From positions 1 to 64,000 of the forward strand of contig CAJUFJ010000002.1 in the NCBI GenBank assembly GCA_910585815.1: a DNA stretch of 64,000 bases. Direction: 5' to 3'. Below, one piece after another: positions 43,861 through 52,784 of the stretch (its first letter is position 1; each line of letters opens with the position of its first letter). Position numbers and translations under genes: made by a program. The notes under the pieces were generated by a model. That model did not search any database and was not told where the DNA came from. It was given only the letters and a program-made list of their open reading frames with translations. The DNA comes from an uncultured Oscillospiraceae bacterium (GTDB lineage: Bacteria > Bacillota > Clostridia > Oscillospirales > Oscillospiraceae).

Positions 43861-46800
43861 ATGACCAACTTCGACCGTTTCCTCCCCGATCCCCAATTCG
43901 CCTCCTTTGCCCCAGCCGCGGTGGCGGCGGAGAAAATCCTGCACATCGACCTGGCCGCCTGTATGCTCAACTGCCGGCGGGCGATGGAGTGCGGGGTCAA
44001 GTGGATGTACTCGGTGGACAGCGCGCTGGTCAAGCCCTTTCAGGACACCCTGGTCAACCTGATGAACACCGGGGAATTCCGGGACATTGTGGGGAAGGAC
44101 ATCTGGAAGCGGATGGACTACATCCGCCGCATGGGCAACGCCGCCGCCCACTCGGGCAAGGCGCTGACCCGGCCCCAGGCGGAGCTGTGTCTGGAGAACC
44201 TGTACATATTCCTGGACTTTGTGGCCTACTGCTACGGCACCGACTATCAGGAGGGGCAGTTTGACCGTGTGCTTCTCCAAGAGAAGCAAGCCTCCTTTAG
44301 CTCCCCCTCTGGGGGAGCTGTCGAGCGCAGCGAGACTGAGAGGGCCGACGTGGACCTGGACGCACTCATTGCGGAGAACCAGGCCCTCAAGGCGGAGCTC
44401 ACCGCCCGGCGGGAGGAGCAGAAGCAGACTTACGTCCCCAAGCCTCTGGACCTCAGCGAGTACGAGACCCGCAAGCTGTACATCGACGCCATGCTCCTGG
44501 ACGCCGGCTGGACCCAGGGGCAGGACTGGCTGGACGAGGTGGAGCTCCACGGGATGCCCAACAAATCGGGGAAGGGTTTTGCCGACTATGTGCTCTACGG
44601 CTCCGACGGCCGGCCCCTGGCGGTGATCGAGGCCAAGCGTACCTGCGCCGACGTGGCCCGGGGCCGCCACCAGGCCCGGCTGTACGCCGACATTCTGGAA
44701 AAGCAGTACAGCCGCCGGCCGGTGGTCTTCCTCACCAACGGCTTCGACACCCGCATCGACGACGGGGCCTACCCCGAGCGGAGGGTGGCGTCCATCTATT
44801 CCAGGCGGGACCTGGACAAGCTCTTTAACCTGCGGGCCATGCGCACCAGCCTGACCCATGTGGCGGTGAACAAGGATATCGCCGGGCGCTGGTATCAGGA
44901 GAGCGCCATCAAGGCGGTGTGCGACAGCTTTGCTCGCAGCCGCCGCAAGGCCCTGCTGGTCATGGCCACCGGCTCGGGCAAGACGAGGACGGTAATTGCC
45001 CTGTGCGACGTGCTCCTGCGCCACGGCTGGGTGAAAAACATCCTGTTCCTGGCCGACCGCAATTCTCTGGTCACCCAGGCCAAGCGCAGCTTTGTCAACC
45101 TGCTGCCCAGCCTGTCCGTCACCAATCTGTGCGAGGAGAAGGACAACACCGCCGCCCGCTGCGTCTTTTCCACCTATCAGACCATGATGAACTGCATCGA
45201 CTCGGTAAAGGACGAGGAGGGCAAGCTGTTCACCTGCGGCCACTTCGACCTGGTCATCTGCGACGAGGCCCACCGGTCCATCTACAACAAGTACCGGGAC
45301 ATTTTCAACTACTTCGACGCCCCCCTGGTGGGCCTCACCGCCACCCCCAAGGACGAGATCGACAAGAACACCTACGAGGTCTTTGAGCTGGAAAACGGCA
45401 TGCCCACCTACGGCTATGAGCTCAGCCAGGCGGTGACGGACGGTTTTCTGGTGGATTTCATGACTGTGGAGACCCGGCTGAAATTCCTGGAGGAGGGCAT
45501 CGCCTACGACGAACTGTCCGACGAGGACAAAGAGGCCTATGAGCGCACCTTCGAGGACGAAAACGGCGCACTGCCCGAAAAAATCAGCTCCTCCGCCCTC
45601 AATGAGTGGGTATTTAACGAGGGCACCATCCGGGAGGTGCTCCACATCCTCATGACCAACGGCCTGAAAATCGACTACGGCGAGAAGCTGGGCAAGACCA
45701 TCATTTTCGCCAAAAACCACCGCCACGCGGAGAAAATTCTGGAGATTTTCGGGCAGGAGTACCCCCATCTTCCGGGCTATGCCATGGTCATCGACAACCA
45801 AACCGCCTACGCCCAGGACGCCATCGACCGCTTCTCCGAGCCCGGTAAGCTGCCCCAGATCGCCATTTCGGTGGACATGCTGGACACCGGCATTGATGTG
45901 CCCCAGGTGCTGAACCTGGTGTTTTTCAAAAAGGTGATGAGCAAGGCCAAGTTCTGGCAGATGATCGGCCGGGGCACCCGGCTGTGTCCAGGGCTGCTGG
46001 ACGGGGCAGACAAGGAGAAATTTTACATTTTCGACTTCTGCGGAAATTTTGCGTTTTTCCGGGTGAACGACAAGGGCAGGCCCGCCTCCAGCCAGCGGGC
46101 CCTCCAGGGGGCGATTTTCAGCCTGAAGGCTCAGATCGCCTACAAGCTCCAGGACCCGGCCTGCCAGACCGGGGAGCTGGTCGCCTTCCGCCAGGAGCTG
46201 GTGGAGGAGATGGCGGCCAAGGTTCAGGCGCTGAACCGGGAAAATTTTGCCGTCCGCCAGCACCTGCGGTATGTGGAAAAATTCAGCCGCATCGAGAGCT
46301 ACGCCGTCCTCCGCTACGAGGACACCCTGCTGATTGATGAGGAACTGGCCCCGCTGGTGGCGCCCGACGGAGACGACCCAAAAGCGGTGCGCTTTGACGC
46401 GTTGATGTACGGCATCGAGCTGGCCTGCCTTGCCGGCGAGAAGCACACCCGGGCCCGAAATGACCTGTTAAAAAAGGTCCAGGGCATTGCTGCCACGCCC
46501 CACATCCCGGCGATTCAGGCGCAGTCTGAGCTGATTGACAAAATCCTCCACACCGGCTACCTGGACGACGCAGGAATCAACGAGTTTGAGCACATCCGGG
46601 AGGCTCTGCGGGACCTGGCAAAATACATCTCCGGCGAGGCCGCCCGCTACACCACCAATTTTAACGACGAGATCCTGTCCATAGATTGGCAGGAGTCTCA
46701 TCTGGAGAACGACGACCTGAAAAACTACCGGGCCAGGGCGGAGTTTTATGTCCGCCAGCACCAGGACGAGGCGGTAATCACCAAGCTGAGGGGCAATATT

Positions 46801-47178
46801 CCCCTGTCCCAAACGGATGTGGAGGCCCTGGAGCGCATCCTCTGGAGCGAGGTGGGTTCCCAAGAGGACTACGAGGCGGAGCTGGGCACCAAGCCCCTGG
46901 GGGAGTTCGTCCGGGAAATCGTAGGGCTGGATATGCGGGCAGCCAAGGAGGCCTTTTCTGAGTATCTGAACCGCGTCGATCTGGACAGCCGGCAGATTTA
47001 TTTTGTAAACCAGATTGTGGAATATATTGTACACAACGGGCTGATGAAGGACTTTTCCGTCCTCCAGGGTCCGCCCTTCACCGACCAGGGCAGCGTGGTG
47101 GAGGTGTTCACCGACCTGTCCCTCTGGCTGGGCATCAAGGCGGTAATCGACAAAATCAACGCCAACGCGGTGTCGTGA
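43861..47178 (+). CDS. hsdR: Type I restriction-modification system endonuclease/translocase subunit
   Basis: The 1105-residue protein starts with a DUF4145-like domain (about 1-135: CRRAMECGVKWMYSVDSALV). A PD-(D/E)xK nuclease follows (ADYVLYG then LAVIEAKRT, about 240-260), then a superfamily 2 helicase with ATGSGKTRTVIAL, DEAHRS, GLTATP and QMIGRGTRL. It cleaves unmodified DNA after ATP-driven translocation. Residues about 143-162 (SFSSPSGGAVERSETERAD) are the translation of a family B repeat inserted in frame between the first two domains. GAGG precedes ATG 43861. Confidence 0.95.
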   Translation: MTNFDRFLPDPQFASFAPAAVAAEKILHIDLAACMLNCRRAMECGVKWMYSVDSALVKPFQDTLVNLMNTGEFRDIVGKDIWKRMDYIRRMGNAAAHSGKALTRPQAELCLENLYIFLDFVAYCYGTDYQEGQFDRVLLQEKQASFSSPSGGAVERSETERADVDLDALIAENQALKAELTARREEQKQTYVPKPLDLSEYETRKLYIDAMLLDAGWTQGQDWLDEVELHGMPNKSGKGFADYVLYGSDGRPLAVIEAKRTCADVARGRHQARLYADILEKQYSRRPVVFLTNGFDTRIDDGAYPERRVASIYSRRDLDKLFNLRAMRTSLTHVAVNKDIAGRWYQESAIKAVCDSFARSRRKALLVMATGSGKTRTVIALCDVLLRHGWVKNILFLADRNSLVTQAKRSFVNLLPSLSVTNLCEEKDNTAARCVFSTYQTMMNCIDSVKDEEGKLFTCGHFDLVICDEAHRSIYNKYRDIFNYFDAPLVGLTATPKDEIDKNTYEVFELENGMPTYGYELSQAVTDGFLVDFMTVETRLKFLEEGIAYDELSDEDKEAYERTFEDENGALPEKISSSALNEWVFNEGTIREVLHILMTNGLKIDYGEKLGKTIIFAKNHRHAEKILEIFGQEYPHLPGYAMVIDNQTAYAQDAIDRFSEPGKLPQIAISVDMLDTGIDVPQVLNLVFFKKVMSKAKFWQMIGRGTRLCPGLLDGADKEKFYIFDFCGNFAFFRVNDKGRPASSQRALQGAIFSLKAQIAYKLQDPACQTGELVAFRQELVEEMAAKVQALNRENFAVRQHLRYVEKFSRIESYAVLRYEDTLLIDEELAPLVAPDGDDPKAVRFDALMYGIELACLAGEKHTRARNDLLKKVQGIAATPHIPAIQAQSELIDKILHTGYLDDAGINEFEHIREALRDLAKYISGEAARYTTNFNDEILSIDWQESHLENDDLKNYRARAEFYVRQHQDEAVITKLRGNIPLSQTDVEALERILWSEVGSQEDYEAELGTKPLGEFVREIVGLDMRAAKEAFSEYLNRVDLDSRQIYFVNQIVEYIVHNGLMKDFSVLQGPPFTDQGSVVEVFTDLSLWLGIKAVIDKINANAVS
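44291..44345. repeat. Family B repeat inserted in the hsdR reading frame
   Basis: AGCTCCCCCTCTGGGGGAGC forms a 9-bp stem, followed by TGTCGAGCGCAGCGAGACTG and AGAGGG. The same order of elements occurs in the intergenic copies at 11922 and 52017. The host frame stays open throughout. Confidence 0.85.
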
Positions 47179-47240
47179 CCTATGGCAAAACAGGCCGCCT
47201 TTCTGGGATTATCCCTCTGCGTTTTCCAAAATTGTACCAA

Positions 47241-47266
47241 AAAGCCCCTCCCGAAGGAGGGGCTTT
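47241..47266. terminator. Convergent terminator between hsdR and leuA
   Basis: AAAGCCCCTCC (47241-47251) pairs with GGAGGGGCTTT (47256-47266). On the minus strand it is followed by further T's (TTTTTGG), so it ends leuA; it can also stop hsdR transcripts. Confidence 0.9.
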
Positions 47267-47269
47267 GGC

Positions 47270-48955
47270 TTACGCTTTCTTGGCCCGGTTGATGGCGGCC
47301 AGGATGGCCCGCAGGGGGGCCAGGTTGATGTTGTGGGACAGGCCCACTCCCCAGTACTGCTTGCCGGTGCGCTGGTCCTGGAGGAGGATATAGGCCACGC
47401 CCTGGGAGTCGGAGCCGTCGGTGATGGCGTGGGAAGCGTAGTCCAGGAAGGTGAACCGGGAAATTTTCTCCCCCTGGATGGCGTTAAAGAAGGCGTCGAT
47501 GGGGCCGTTGCCCTCGCCGGACACCTCAAACACCGTGTCGGTGTGCCGCAGGGTGCCGGCAAACGCCACATGGGAGTGGCCCTCCTCGTCCACCGTCTCC
47601 TGGAAGGCGTGCTTGAGCAGCTGGTAGGGCTCCTTCACGTCGATATACGCCTGGTGGAACAGCTCGTTGATCCGCTCCGGGGCAATCTCCTTGCCCACCT
47701 TGTCGGTCTCCACCTGGACGATGTGACCGAACTCGGGGTGCATGGATTTGGGCAGGTCGAAGCCAAAGTCGTGCTCCATAATATAGGCGGCGCCCCCCTT
47801 GCCCGACTGGGAGTTGATGCGGATGATGGGCTCGTATTCCCGACCCACGTCGGCGGGGTCGATGGGCAGGTAGGGGATTTCCCAGTACTCGGTGCCCGAG
47901 GACTTCATATACTGCACGCCCTTGTTGATGGCGTCCTGGTGGCTGCCGGAGAAGGCGGTAAAGACCAGCTTGCCGGCGTAGGGCTGGCGGTCGCCCACCG
48001 GCATCTTGGTGCACCGCTCGAACATCTCTTTAATCTTGTTGATCTGGGAAAAATCCAGCTTCGGGTCCACCCCCTGGGTGTACATATTCATGGCCAGGGT
48101 GACCATGTCCACGTTGCCGGTGCGCTCGCCGTTGCCAAAGAGGGTAGCCTCCACCCGGTCGGCTCCGGCCAGCAGGCCCATCTCGGTGGTGGCGACCCCG
48201 CAGCCCCGGTCGTTGTGGGGGTGGAGGGAGATAATGGCGCTGTCCCGGCCGGGAATTTTGCGGCAGAAGTACTCCAGCATGTCGGCAAACTGGTTGGGCA
48301 TGCAGTTCTCCACGGTGGTGGGCAGGTTGAGGATCACCTTGTTCTCCGGGGTGGCGTGGAGGTGGTCCAGCACCGCCTGGCAAATTTCAACGGCGTAGTC
48401 CATTTCAGTACCCATAAAGGATTCCGGGGAGTATTCAAAGCGCAGATTCATACCGGATTCAATCATGGGCTGGGACATCTCATAAATCAAATCGGCGGCG
48501 TCGGTGGCGATTTTGGTGATGCCGTCGGTGTCCATGTGGAAGACCACCTTCCGCTGAAGGGTGGAGGTGGAATTATAGAAGTGGAGGATGACGTTCTTGG
48601 CCCCCTGGATGGCCTCGAAGGTCTTCTTAATCAGGTGCTCTCGGGCCTGGACCAGCACCTGGATGGTCACGTCATCGGGGATGTGGCCCCCCTCGATGAG
48701 CTCCCGGCAAATTTCATACTCCGTCTCGCTGGCGGATGGGAAACCGATTTCGATCTCCTTCACGCCGATATCCACCAGGGTGTGGAAGTACTCCAGCTTC
48801 TCGGCCAGATTCATGGGGTCCACCAGGGCCTGGTTGCCGTCCCGCAGGTCCACGGAGCACCAGGTTGGGGCCTTGGTAATCACCCGGTCGGGCCAGGTGC
48901 GGCCCCGGATGGGCTGGGGGGTAAAGGGGATGTACTTTTCAAATTTGGGTTTCAT
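47270..48955 (-). CDS. leuA: 2-isopropylmalate synthase (long form)
   Basis: The 561-residue protein has the DRE-TIM active-site segment CSVDLRDGNQALVDPMNLAE, the HxH metal motif in SLHPHNDRGCGVATTE, and a C-terminal LeuA regulatory domain that binds leucine. It condenses 2-oxoisovalerate with acetyl-CoA, the first step to leucine. ATG 48955 follows GAGGAGGAAACC. It is expressed from a T-box leader, so it is doubly controlled by leucine supply (tRNA charging and feedback). Confidence 0.96.
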   Translation of the reverse strand: MKPKFEKYIPFTPQPIRGRTWPDRVITKAPTWCSVDLRDGNQALVDPMNLAEKLEYFHTLVDIGVKEIEIGFPSASETEYEICRELIEGGHIPDDVTIQVLVQAREHLIKKTFEAIQGAKNVILHFYNSTSTLQRKVVFHMDTDGITKIATDAADLIYEMSQPMIESGMNLRFEYSPESFMGTEMDYAVEICQAVLDHLHATPENKVILNLPTTVENCMPNQFADMLEYFCRKIPGRDSAIISLHPHNDRGCGVATTEMGLLAGADRVEATLFGNGERTGNVDMVTLAMNMYTQGVDPKLDFSQINKIKEMFERCTKMPVGDRQPYAGKLVFTAFSGSHQDAINKGVQYMKSSGTEYWEIPYLPIDPADVGREYEPIIRINSQSGKGGAAYIMEHDFGFDLPKSMHPEFGHIVQVETDKVGKEIAPERINELFHQAYIDVKEPYQLLKHAFQETVDEEGHSHVAFAGTLRHTDTVFEVSGEGNGPIDAFFNAIQGEKISRFTFLDYASHAITDGSDSQGVAYILLQDQRTGKQYWGVGLSHNINLAPLRAILAAINRAKKA

Positions 48956-48989
48956 AACGGTTTCCTCCTCGTAATTGGTCAAGGGACAA

Positions 48990-49256
48990 GCAAAACGCCC
49001 CTGACCCTATTTTTAAGGTCAGGGGCGTGTATCACACGCGGTACCACCCTGGTTCGACGGACAGTTGCCTGTCAGCCCTCACAGCCTCCAACAAGGCTCT
49101 GGCCGGTAACGGGGCCAGTCGTTCCGCCCTACTTGACCTTCAGGCGGACTGCTCGGGGGCCAGTTATCCACAGCGTGACCCACACCGGCTCGCACCGCCC
49201 GCCGGCTCTCTGAGTGGGAGAAGGCTGTCTTTTTCCCCTTCATCGCATTTGCTTAG
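48990..49256 (-). promoter_or_regulatory. T-box riboswitch upstream of leuA, probable Leu (CUG) specifier
   Basis: On the minus strand the T-box core CCAGGGTGGTACCGCGTG spans 49052-49035. It is followed by a terminator with stem 49027-49016 / 49008-48996 and GTTTTG. Stem I carries AGAGAGCCGG near 49212 and the specifier segment GGATAA-CTG-G, with CTG at 49163-49161. A Leu codon suits leuA. The T-box and terminator are clear; the specifier was placed by eye. Confidence 0.93.
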
Positions 49257-49261
49257 GGGAT

Positions 49262-49290
49262 ATTGTAGCGGATTGTTTTGGGTTTGTCAA
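49262..49290 (-). promoter_or_regulatory. Promoter of the leuA T-box transcript
   Basis: On the minus strand TTGACA (49290-49285), a 17-bp spacer and TACAAT (49267-49262). Confidence 0.8.
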
Positions 49291-49345
49291 GCAAAAAATT
49301 CTTCCGTGTGTGTCCATGGGCGTTTACAGCGGAGCCCTCCGCATG

Positions 49346-50569
49346 TCAAGCGTTGCCGAACTCGCTGAAGAAGCGGTCGTGAATGGCCTGGACGGCCCGG
49401 TCGGCGTCCCGCTCGTCCACCAGGACGGACACCTTGATCTCGCTGGTGGAAATCATATTGATGTTGATGCCGGCGGAGAACAGGGCCTCGAACATCTTGC
49501 AGGCCACGCCGGCGTTGTTGGCCATGCCGGCGCCCACGATGGACACCTTGGCCACCTCGGTGCTCACCTCGATAGCCTTGCAGCCGATAACCTCCTTGTT
49601 CTCCTCCATCAGCTCCCGGGCGGACTGGGCGTCCCCCTCCGCCACGGTAAAGCTGATATCCTTGCTGCCGTCACGGCCGATGGACTGGAGGATAATGTCC
49701 ACGTTGATGTTCTTCCTGGCCAGCAGAGAGAAAATTTTAAAGGCGATACCGGGCTGGTCCACCAGCCCAATCAAAGCGATGCGGGCCACCTCCTTGTCCT
49801 TGGCCACACCGCTGACATGGGTCTTTTCCATAGTCTTCACGACCTCCTTCACTTTTGTACCGGGCTTTCCGCTGAAGCTGGACAGCACCTCCAGATTGAC
49901 GTTGTACCGCTTGGCCATCTCCACCGAGCGGTTATGGAGCACCTGCGCCCCCAGGCTGGCCAGCTCCAGCATCTCATCGTAGGTAATCTCGTCGATCTTT
50001 CGGGCCCCCGTCACATGGCGGGGATCGGCGGTGTACACGCCGTCCACGTCGGTGTAAATCTGGCACAGGTCGGCGTGGAGGGCGGTGGCCAGCGCCACGG
50101 CGGAGGTGTCGGACCCCCCCCGGCCCAGGGTGGTGACGTCGTCATACTTGTTAATCCCCTGGAAACCGGCCACCAGCACGATTTTCTTCTTGTCCAGCTC
50201 CTTCTGAATGCGCTCGGTGCGCACCCGCTTGATGCGGGCGGCGGAGTAGGCCGAGTCGGTGAGCATCCCCGCCTGCCAGCCGGTGAGGGAGATGGCCTGG
50301 TAGCCCATGCGCTCGATGGCCATGGCGCACAGGGAGATGGAAATTTGCTCGCCGGTGGCCAGCAGCATATCCATTTCCCGCTTGGAGGCCCCGGGGTGTA
50401 TCTCCCGGGCCTTTTCAATCAGGTCGTCGGTGGTGTCCCCCTGGGCGGACAGGACCACCACCACGCTGTGGCCCTTGCGGTAGGTCTCGGTGACGATCCG
50501 GGCCACATTGCGGATCTTGTCGGCGTCGGCCACCGAGCTGCCGCCGAATTTTTGTACAATCAATGCCAT
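49346..50569 (-). CDS. lysC: Aspartate kinase
   Basis: The 407-residue protein starts MALIVQKFGGSSVADADKIR with the kinase signature KFGGSS, and has GRGGSDTSAVALA in the active site. Two C-terminal ACT domains (SGVAKDKEVARIALIGL, VAKVSIVGAGMANNAGVACK) give feedback control, by lysine or threonine. It phosphorylates aspartate at the head of the Lys/Thr/Met pathway. AGGGGGA precedes ATG 50569. It follows hom and the ACT gene on the same strand, with repeats in both gaps. Confidence 0.96.
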   Translation of the reverse strand: MALIVQKFGGSSVADADKIRNVARIVTETYRKGHSVVVVLSAQGDTTDDLIEKAREIHPGASKREMDMLLATGEQISISLCAMAIERMGYQAISLTGWQAGMLTDSAYSAARIKRVRTERIQKELDKKKIVLVAGFQGINKYDDVTTLGRGGSDTSAVALATALHADLCQIYTDVDGVYTADPRHVTGARKIDEITYDEMLELASLGAQVLHNRSVEMAKRYNVNLEVLSSFSGKPGTKVKEVVKTMEKTHVSGVAKDKEVARIALIGLVDQPGIAFKIFSLLARKNINVDIILQSIGRDGSKDISFTVAEGDAQSARELMEENKEVIGCKAIEVSTEVAKVSIVGAGMANNAGVACKMFEALFSAGININMISTSEIKVSVLVDERDADRAVQAIHDRFFSEFGNA

Positions 50570-50609
50570 GTATGGTATTCCCCCTAAAGGTTAAAGTTGC
50601 GATATTTTG

Positions 50610-50756
50610 CAGGGACGGCCTGTGGCCGCCCGCGATTCCCAAACGGTACCATGTAGGGCGCGACGACCTCGGCGCGCCGCCCGAAATAAGCCGACACGTT
50701 GCCGCGAGCCGGGCACATTGGGCAGGCGCGGGCCGCCGAGGTCGTCGGCCCCTACA
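50610..50756. repeat. TGTAGGG-family repeats between hom and lysC
   Basis: A half unit (GGGACGGCCTGTGGCCGCCC, to about 50632) is followed by a full unit from TGTAGGGCGCGACGACCTCG (50652) to GAGGTCGTCGGCCCCTACA (50756). The outer arms are CGACGACCTC/GAGGTCGTCG, where the copies at 12018 and 13641 have CCCCG/CGGGG variants with pairing kept. Confidence 0.9.
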
Positions 50757-50766
50757 TTCTATTCTG

Positions 50767-51978
50767 TCAGGCCAGCACCCGGAACAGGGAGCCCACATCC
50801 AGACCGGCCAGCTTCTCCTGAATCTCCGGCTGGGTCATGGGGGCGGTGAGGAATGCGGCCTCCCCGGCGGGGGCCCCGCTGCGGGCCAGCAGATGAATCT
50901 CACCGCACCGCTTCCTGGCCTGGTCGGCGGACACCTGGGCCCGGACGTACCATGCGGAAACCAGGGAATCGGCGGAGACCACCAGGTCGGGTGCCCCCTC
51001 CTCCCAGCCGTTGTGCCGGTCCTTCTTCAGGTCCTTGGCGATGTCGATGACGTCGGCCACCACGGCGGAGGCGGTGGGCAGCTTGCCCGCCCCCCGGCCG
51101 TAGAACATCACGTCCCCAATGGCGTTGCCGGTGACGGCGATGGCGTTAAACACGTCCTCCACCCCGGCCAGGGGGTTCTCCCCGGGCACCAGGTGGGGGG
51201 CGACAAAGGCGCACACCTTGTCCTCGGGCTGGCGGATCGCCCGGCCCAGCAGCTTGATCTTATACCCCACCGAGTCGGCGTAGGCCACGTCCTCCAGGGT
51301 GACCCCCCGGATACCCTGGGTGGGCACCTGGTCGGGGTAGACGTGCCGCCCGAAGGCCAGAGCGGCCAGGATGCAGATCTTCCGGCAGGCGTCGTGGCCG
51401 TCCACGTCGGCGGTGGGGTCCTTCTCGGCGTAGCCGTTGGCCTGGGCTTCGGCCAGCGCCTGGTCGAAGGTGAGCCCCGCCCGGATCATCCGGGTGAGGA
51501 TATAGTTGGTGGTGCCGTTGAGGATGCCGGTAACCTGCTCCAGCTCGTTGGCGGCCAGGCAGGAGGTGAGGGGCCGCAGGATGGGGATGCCCCCGCCCAC
51601 GCTGGCCTCAAAGAGGTAGCTGCACCCGTTGGCCCGGGCCAGCTGGAGCAGCTCATAGCCGTGGGTGGCCACCAGCTCCTTGTTGGAGGTGACCACGCTC
51701 TTGCCCGCCTTCAGGGCCCGGGTGGTAAAGTCCAGGGCGATGGTGGCCCCGCCGATAGTCTCCACTACGATGTCCACCTCGGGGTCGTTCTCGATCACGG
51801 CGAAGTCCTTCACAAACCGGTCCTGATAGGGACTGTCCGGGAAGTCCCGCACATCCACGATATATTTCAGCCGCACCAGGTCGTCCACCCGGTGGTCGAT
51901 GAGGCCGCCGTTGGTGGTGAGCACCTCGGCCACGCCGGAACCCACCGTGCCAAAGCCTAAAATTGCTACGTTAACCAT
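50767..51978 (-). CDS. hom: Homoserine dehydrogenase
   Basis: The 403-residue protein has the NAD(P)-binding start MVNVAILGFGTVGSGVAEVL, the substrate region SVGGGIPILRPLTSCLAANE, and GILNGTTNYILTRM. It reduces aspartate semialdehyde to homoserine for threonine and methionine. The C-terminal regulatory part is short compared with ACT-bearing homologues of about 430 residues. AAGGAG precedes ATG 51978. The separately encoded ACT protein upstream may provide regulation. Confidence 0.96.
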   Translation of the reverse strand: MVNVAILGFGTVGSGVAEVLTTNGGLIDHRVDDLVRLKYIVDVRDFPDSPYQDRFVKDFAVIENDPEVDIVVETIGGATIALDFTTRALKAGKSVVTSNKELVATHGYELLQLARANGCSYLFEASVGGGIPILRPLTSCLAANELEQVTGILNGTTNYILTRMIRAGLTFDQALAEAQANGYAEKDPTADVDGHDACRKICILAALAFGRHVYPDQVPTQGIRGVTLEDVAYADSVGYKIKLLGRAIRQPEDKVCAFVAPHLVPGENPLAGVEDVFNAIAVTGNAIGDVMFYGRGAGKLPTASAVVADVIDIAKDLKKDRHNGWEEGAPDLVVSADSLVSAWYVRAQVSADQARKRCGEIHLLARSGAPAGEAAFLTAPMTQPEIQEKLAGLDVGSLFRVLA

Positions 51979-52016
51979 TTTTGTTACTCCTTGTCCTGTA
52001 AATTATCGCTCTATGA

Positions 52017-52132
52017 GAGCCTCCCTCTCCGAGGGAGGTGGCACGGCCGAAGGCCGTGACGGAGGGAGTCCGTCAACGAAATACTCCCTCAGTCACCGCC
52101 TGCGGCGGTGACAGCTCCCTCTTTGAGGGAGC
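52017..52132. repeat. Large family B inverted repeat between ACT gene and hom
   Basis: The unit contains CTCCCTCTCCGAGGGAGG, GGCCGAAGGCC, then on the other side CACCGCCTGCGGCGGTG and GCTCCCTCTTTGAGGGAGC. Its two halves can fold separately or pair as a long inverted repeat through GGAGGGAGT/ACTCCCTC. It is the fullest copy in this window. Confidence 0.88.
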
Positions 52133-52137
52133 CCATT

Positions 52138-52578
52138 TTACCCCGCCAGAATCTCGCACTTGATAACGCCGGGCCCGGCGGACAGACTGGTCAGCACCCC
52201 CTCCAGGGAGTCCAGCACGGCGGAGGTCTCCGCCGTCATGGTGACCACAGCGCAGCCGTTCACCGGGATATTCTGGTTGATGGTGAGGATATTCACCCCG
52301 GTGCCTGCCAGCACGTTCAGCGCCCCGGACAGAGCCCCCGGCTCGTCCTTGAGCAGCACCTGAAAGGTGACGATCCGGCCGTGGAGCATGTCATTGAAGG
52401 GCCGCACCGCGTCCTTATACTTATAGAAAGCGCTGCGGCTGATCTCCACCGCCTGGGCGGCGGCGTTGACCGTCTTCTCCTCCCCGGTCTCCAGCAGCCG
52501 CTTGGCTTCGGCCACCTTTCGGAAAATCTCCGGCATCGCCCGGGCTTCTACAATGAAATACCTTGCGGGTTCGCTCAT
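52138..52578 (-). CDS. ACT domain-containing protein (PheB-like)
   Basis: The 146-residue protein has an N-terminal helix-turn-helix-like stretch (VAEAKRLLETGEEKTVNAAA, then VEISRSAFYKYKDAVRPFN) and a C-terminal ACT domain (VTFQVLLKDEPGALSGALNV, LTINQNIPVNGCAVVTM). This is the UPF0735/PheB family often placed beside hom. It is inferred to sense an amino acid and regulate the homoserine branch. GGAGGGGGATT precedes ATG 52578. It is the first gene of the ACT-hom-lysC unit. Confidence 0.92.
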   Translation of the reverse strand: MSEPARYFIVEARAMPEIFRKVAEAKRLLETGEEKTVNAAAQAVEISRSAFYKYKDAVRPFNDMLHGRIVTFQVLLKDEPGALSGALNVLAGTGVNILTINQNIPVNGCAVVTMTAETSAVLDSLEGVLTSLSAGPGVIKCEILAG

Positions 52579-52629
52579 AATCCCCCTCCTGTCCGCGTTG
52601 TGCGGTCATTTGTTTTTCATGTGTGGTCC

Positions 52630-52658
52630 ATTGTACCACATTCCCCTCCCAGCCGCAA
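52630..52658 (-). promoter_or_regulatory. Promoter of the ACT-hom-lysC operon
   Basis: On the minus strand TTGCGG (52658-52653), a 17-bp spacer and TACAAT (52635-52630), about 50 bases before the ACT gene. Confidence 0.7.
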
Positions 52659-52741
52659 CCTTAAAAACTTCGTCTTATTGGAGGAAGTTCTCCGTAAATG
52701 AACGCTCATTTTTTGTCAGAACCTACAATTTTTTCGCAGAA

Positions 52742-52771
52742 CAGCGCCGCGGAGCACAGTCCGCGGCGCTG
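52742..52771. terminator. Hairpin after the PBP gene
   Basis: CAGCGCCGCGGA (52742-52753) pairs with TCCGCGGCGCTG (52760-52771), a 12-bp stem. The leftward T-tract is imperfect (TTCTGCGAAAAAA follows), so strength is uncertain. Confidence 0.6.
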
Positions 52772-52784
52772 TAAAGGTGTATTG

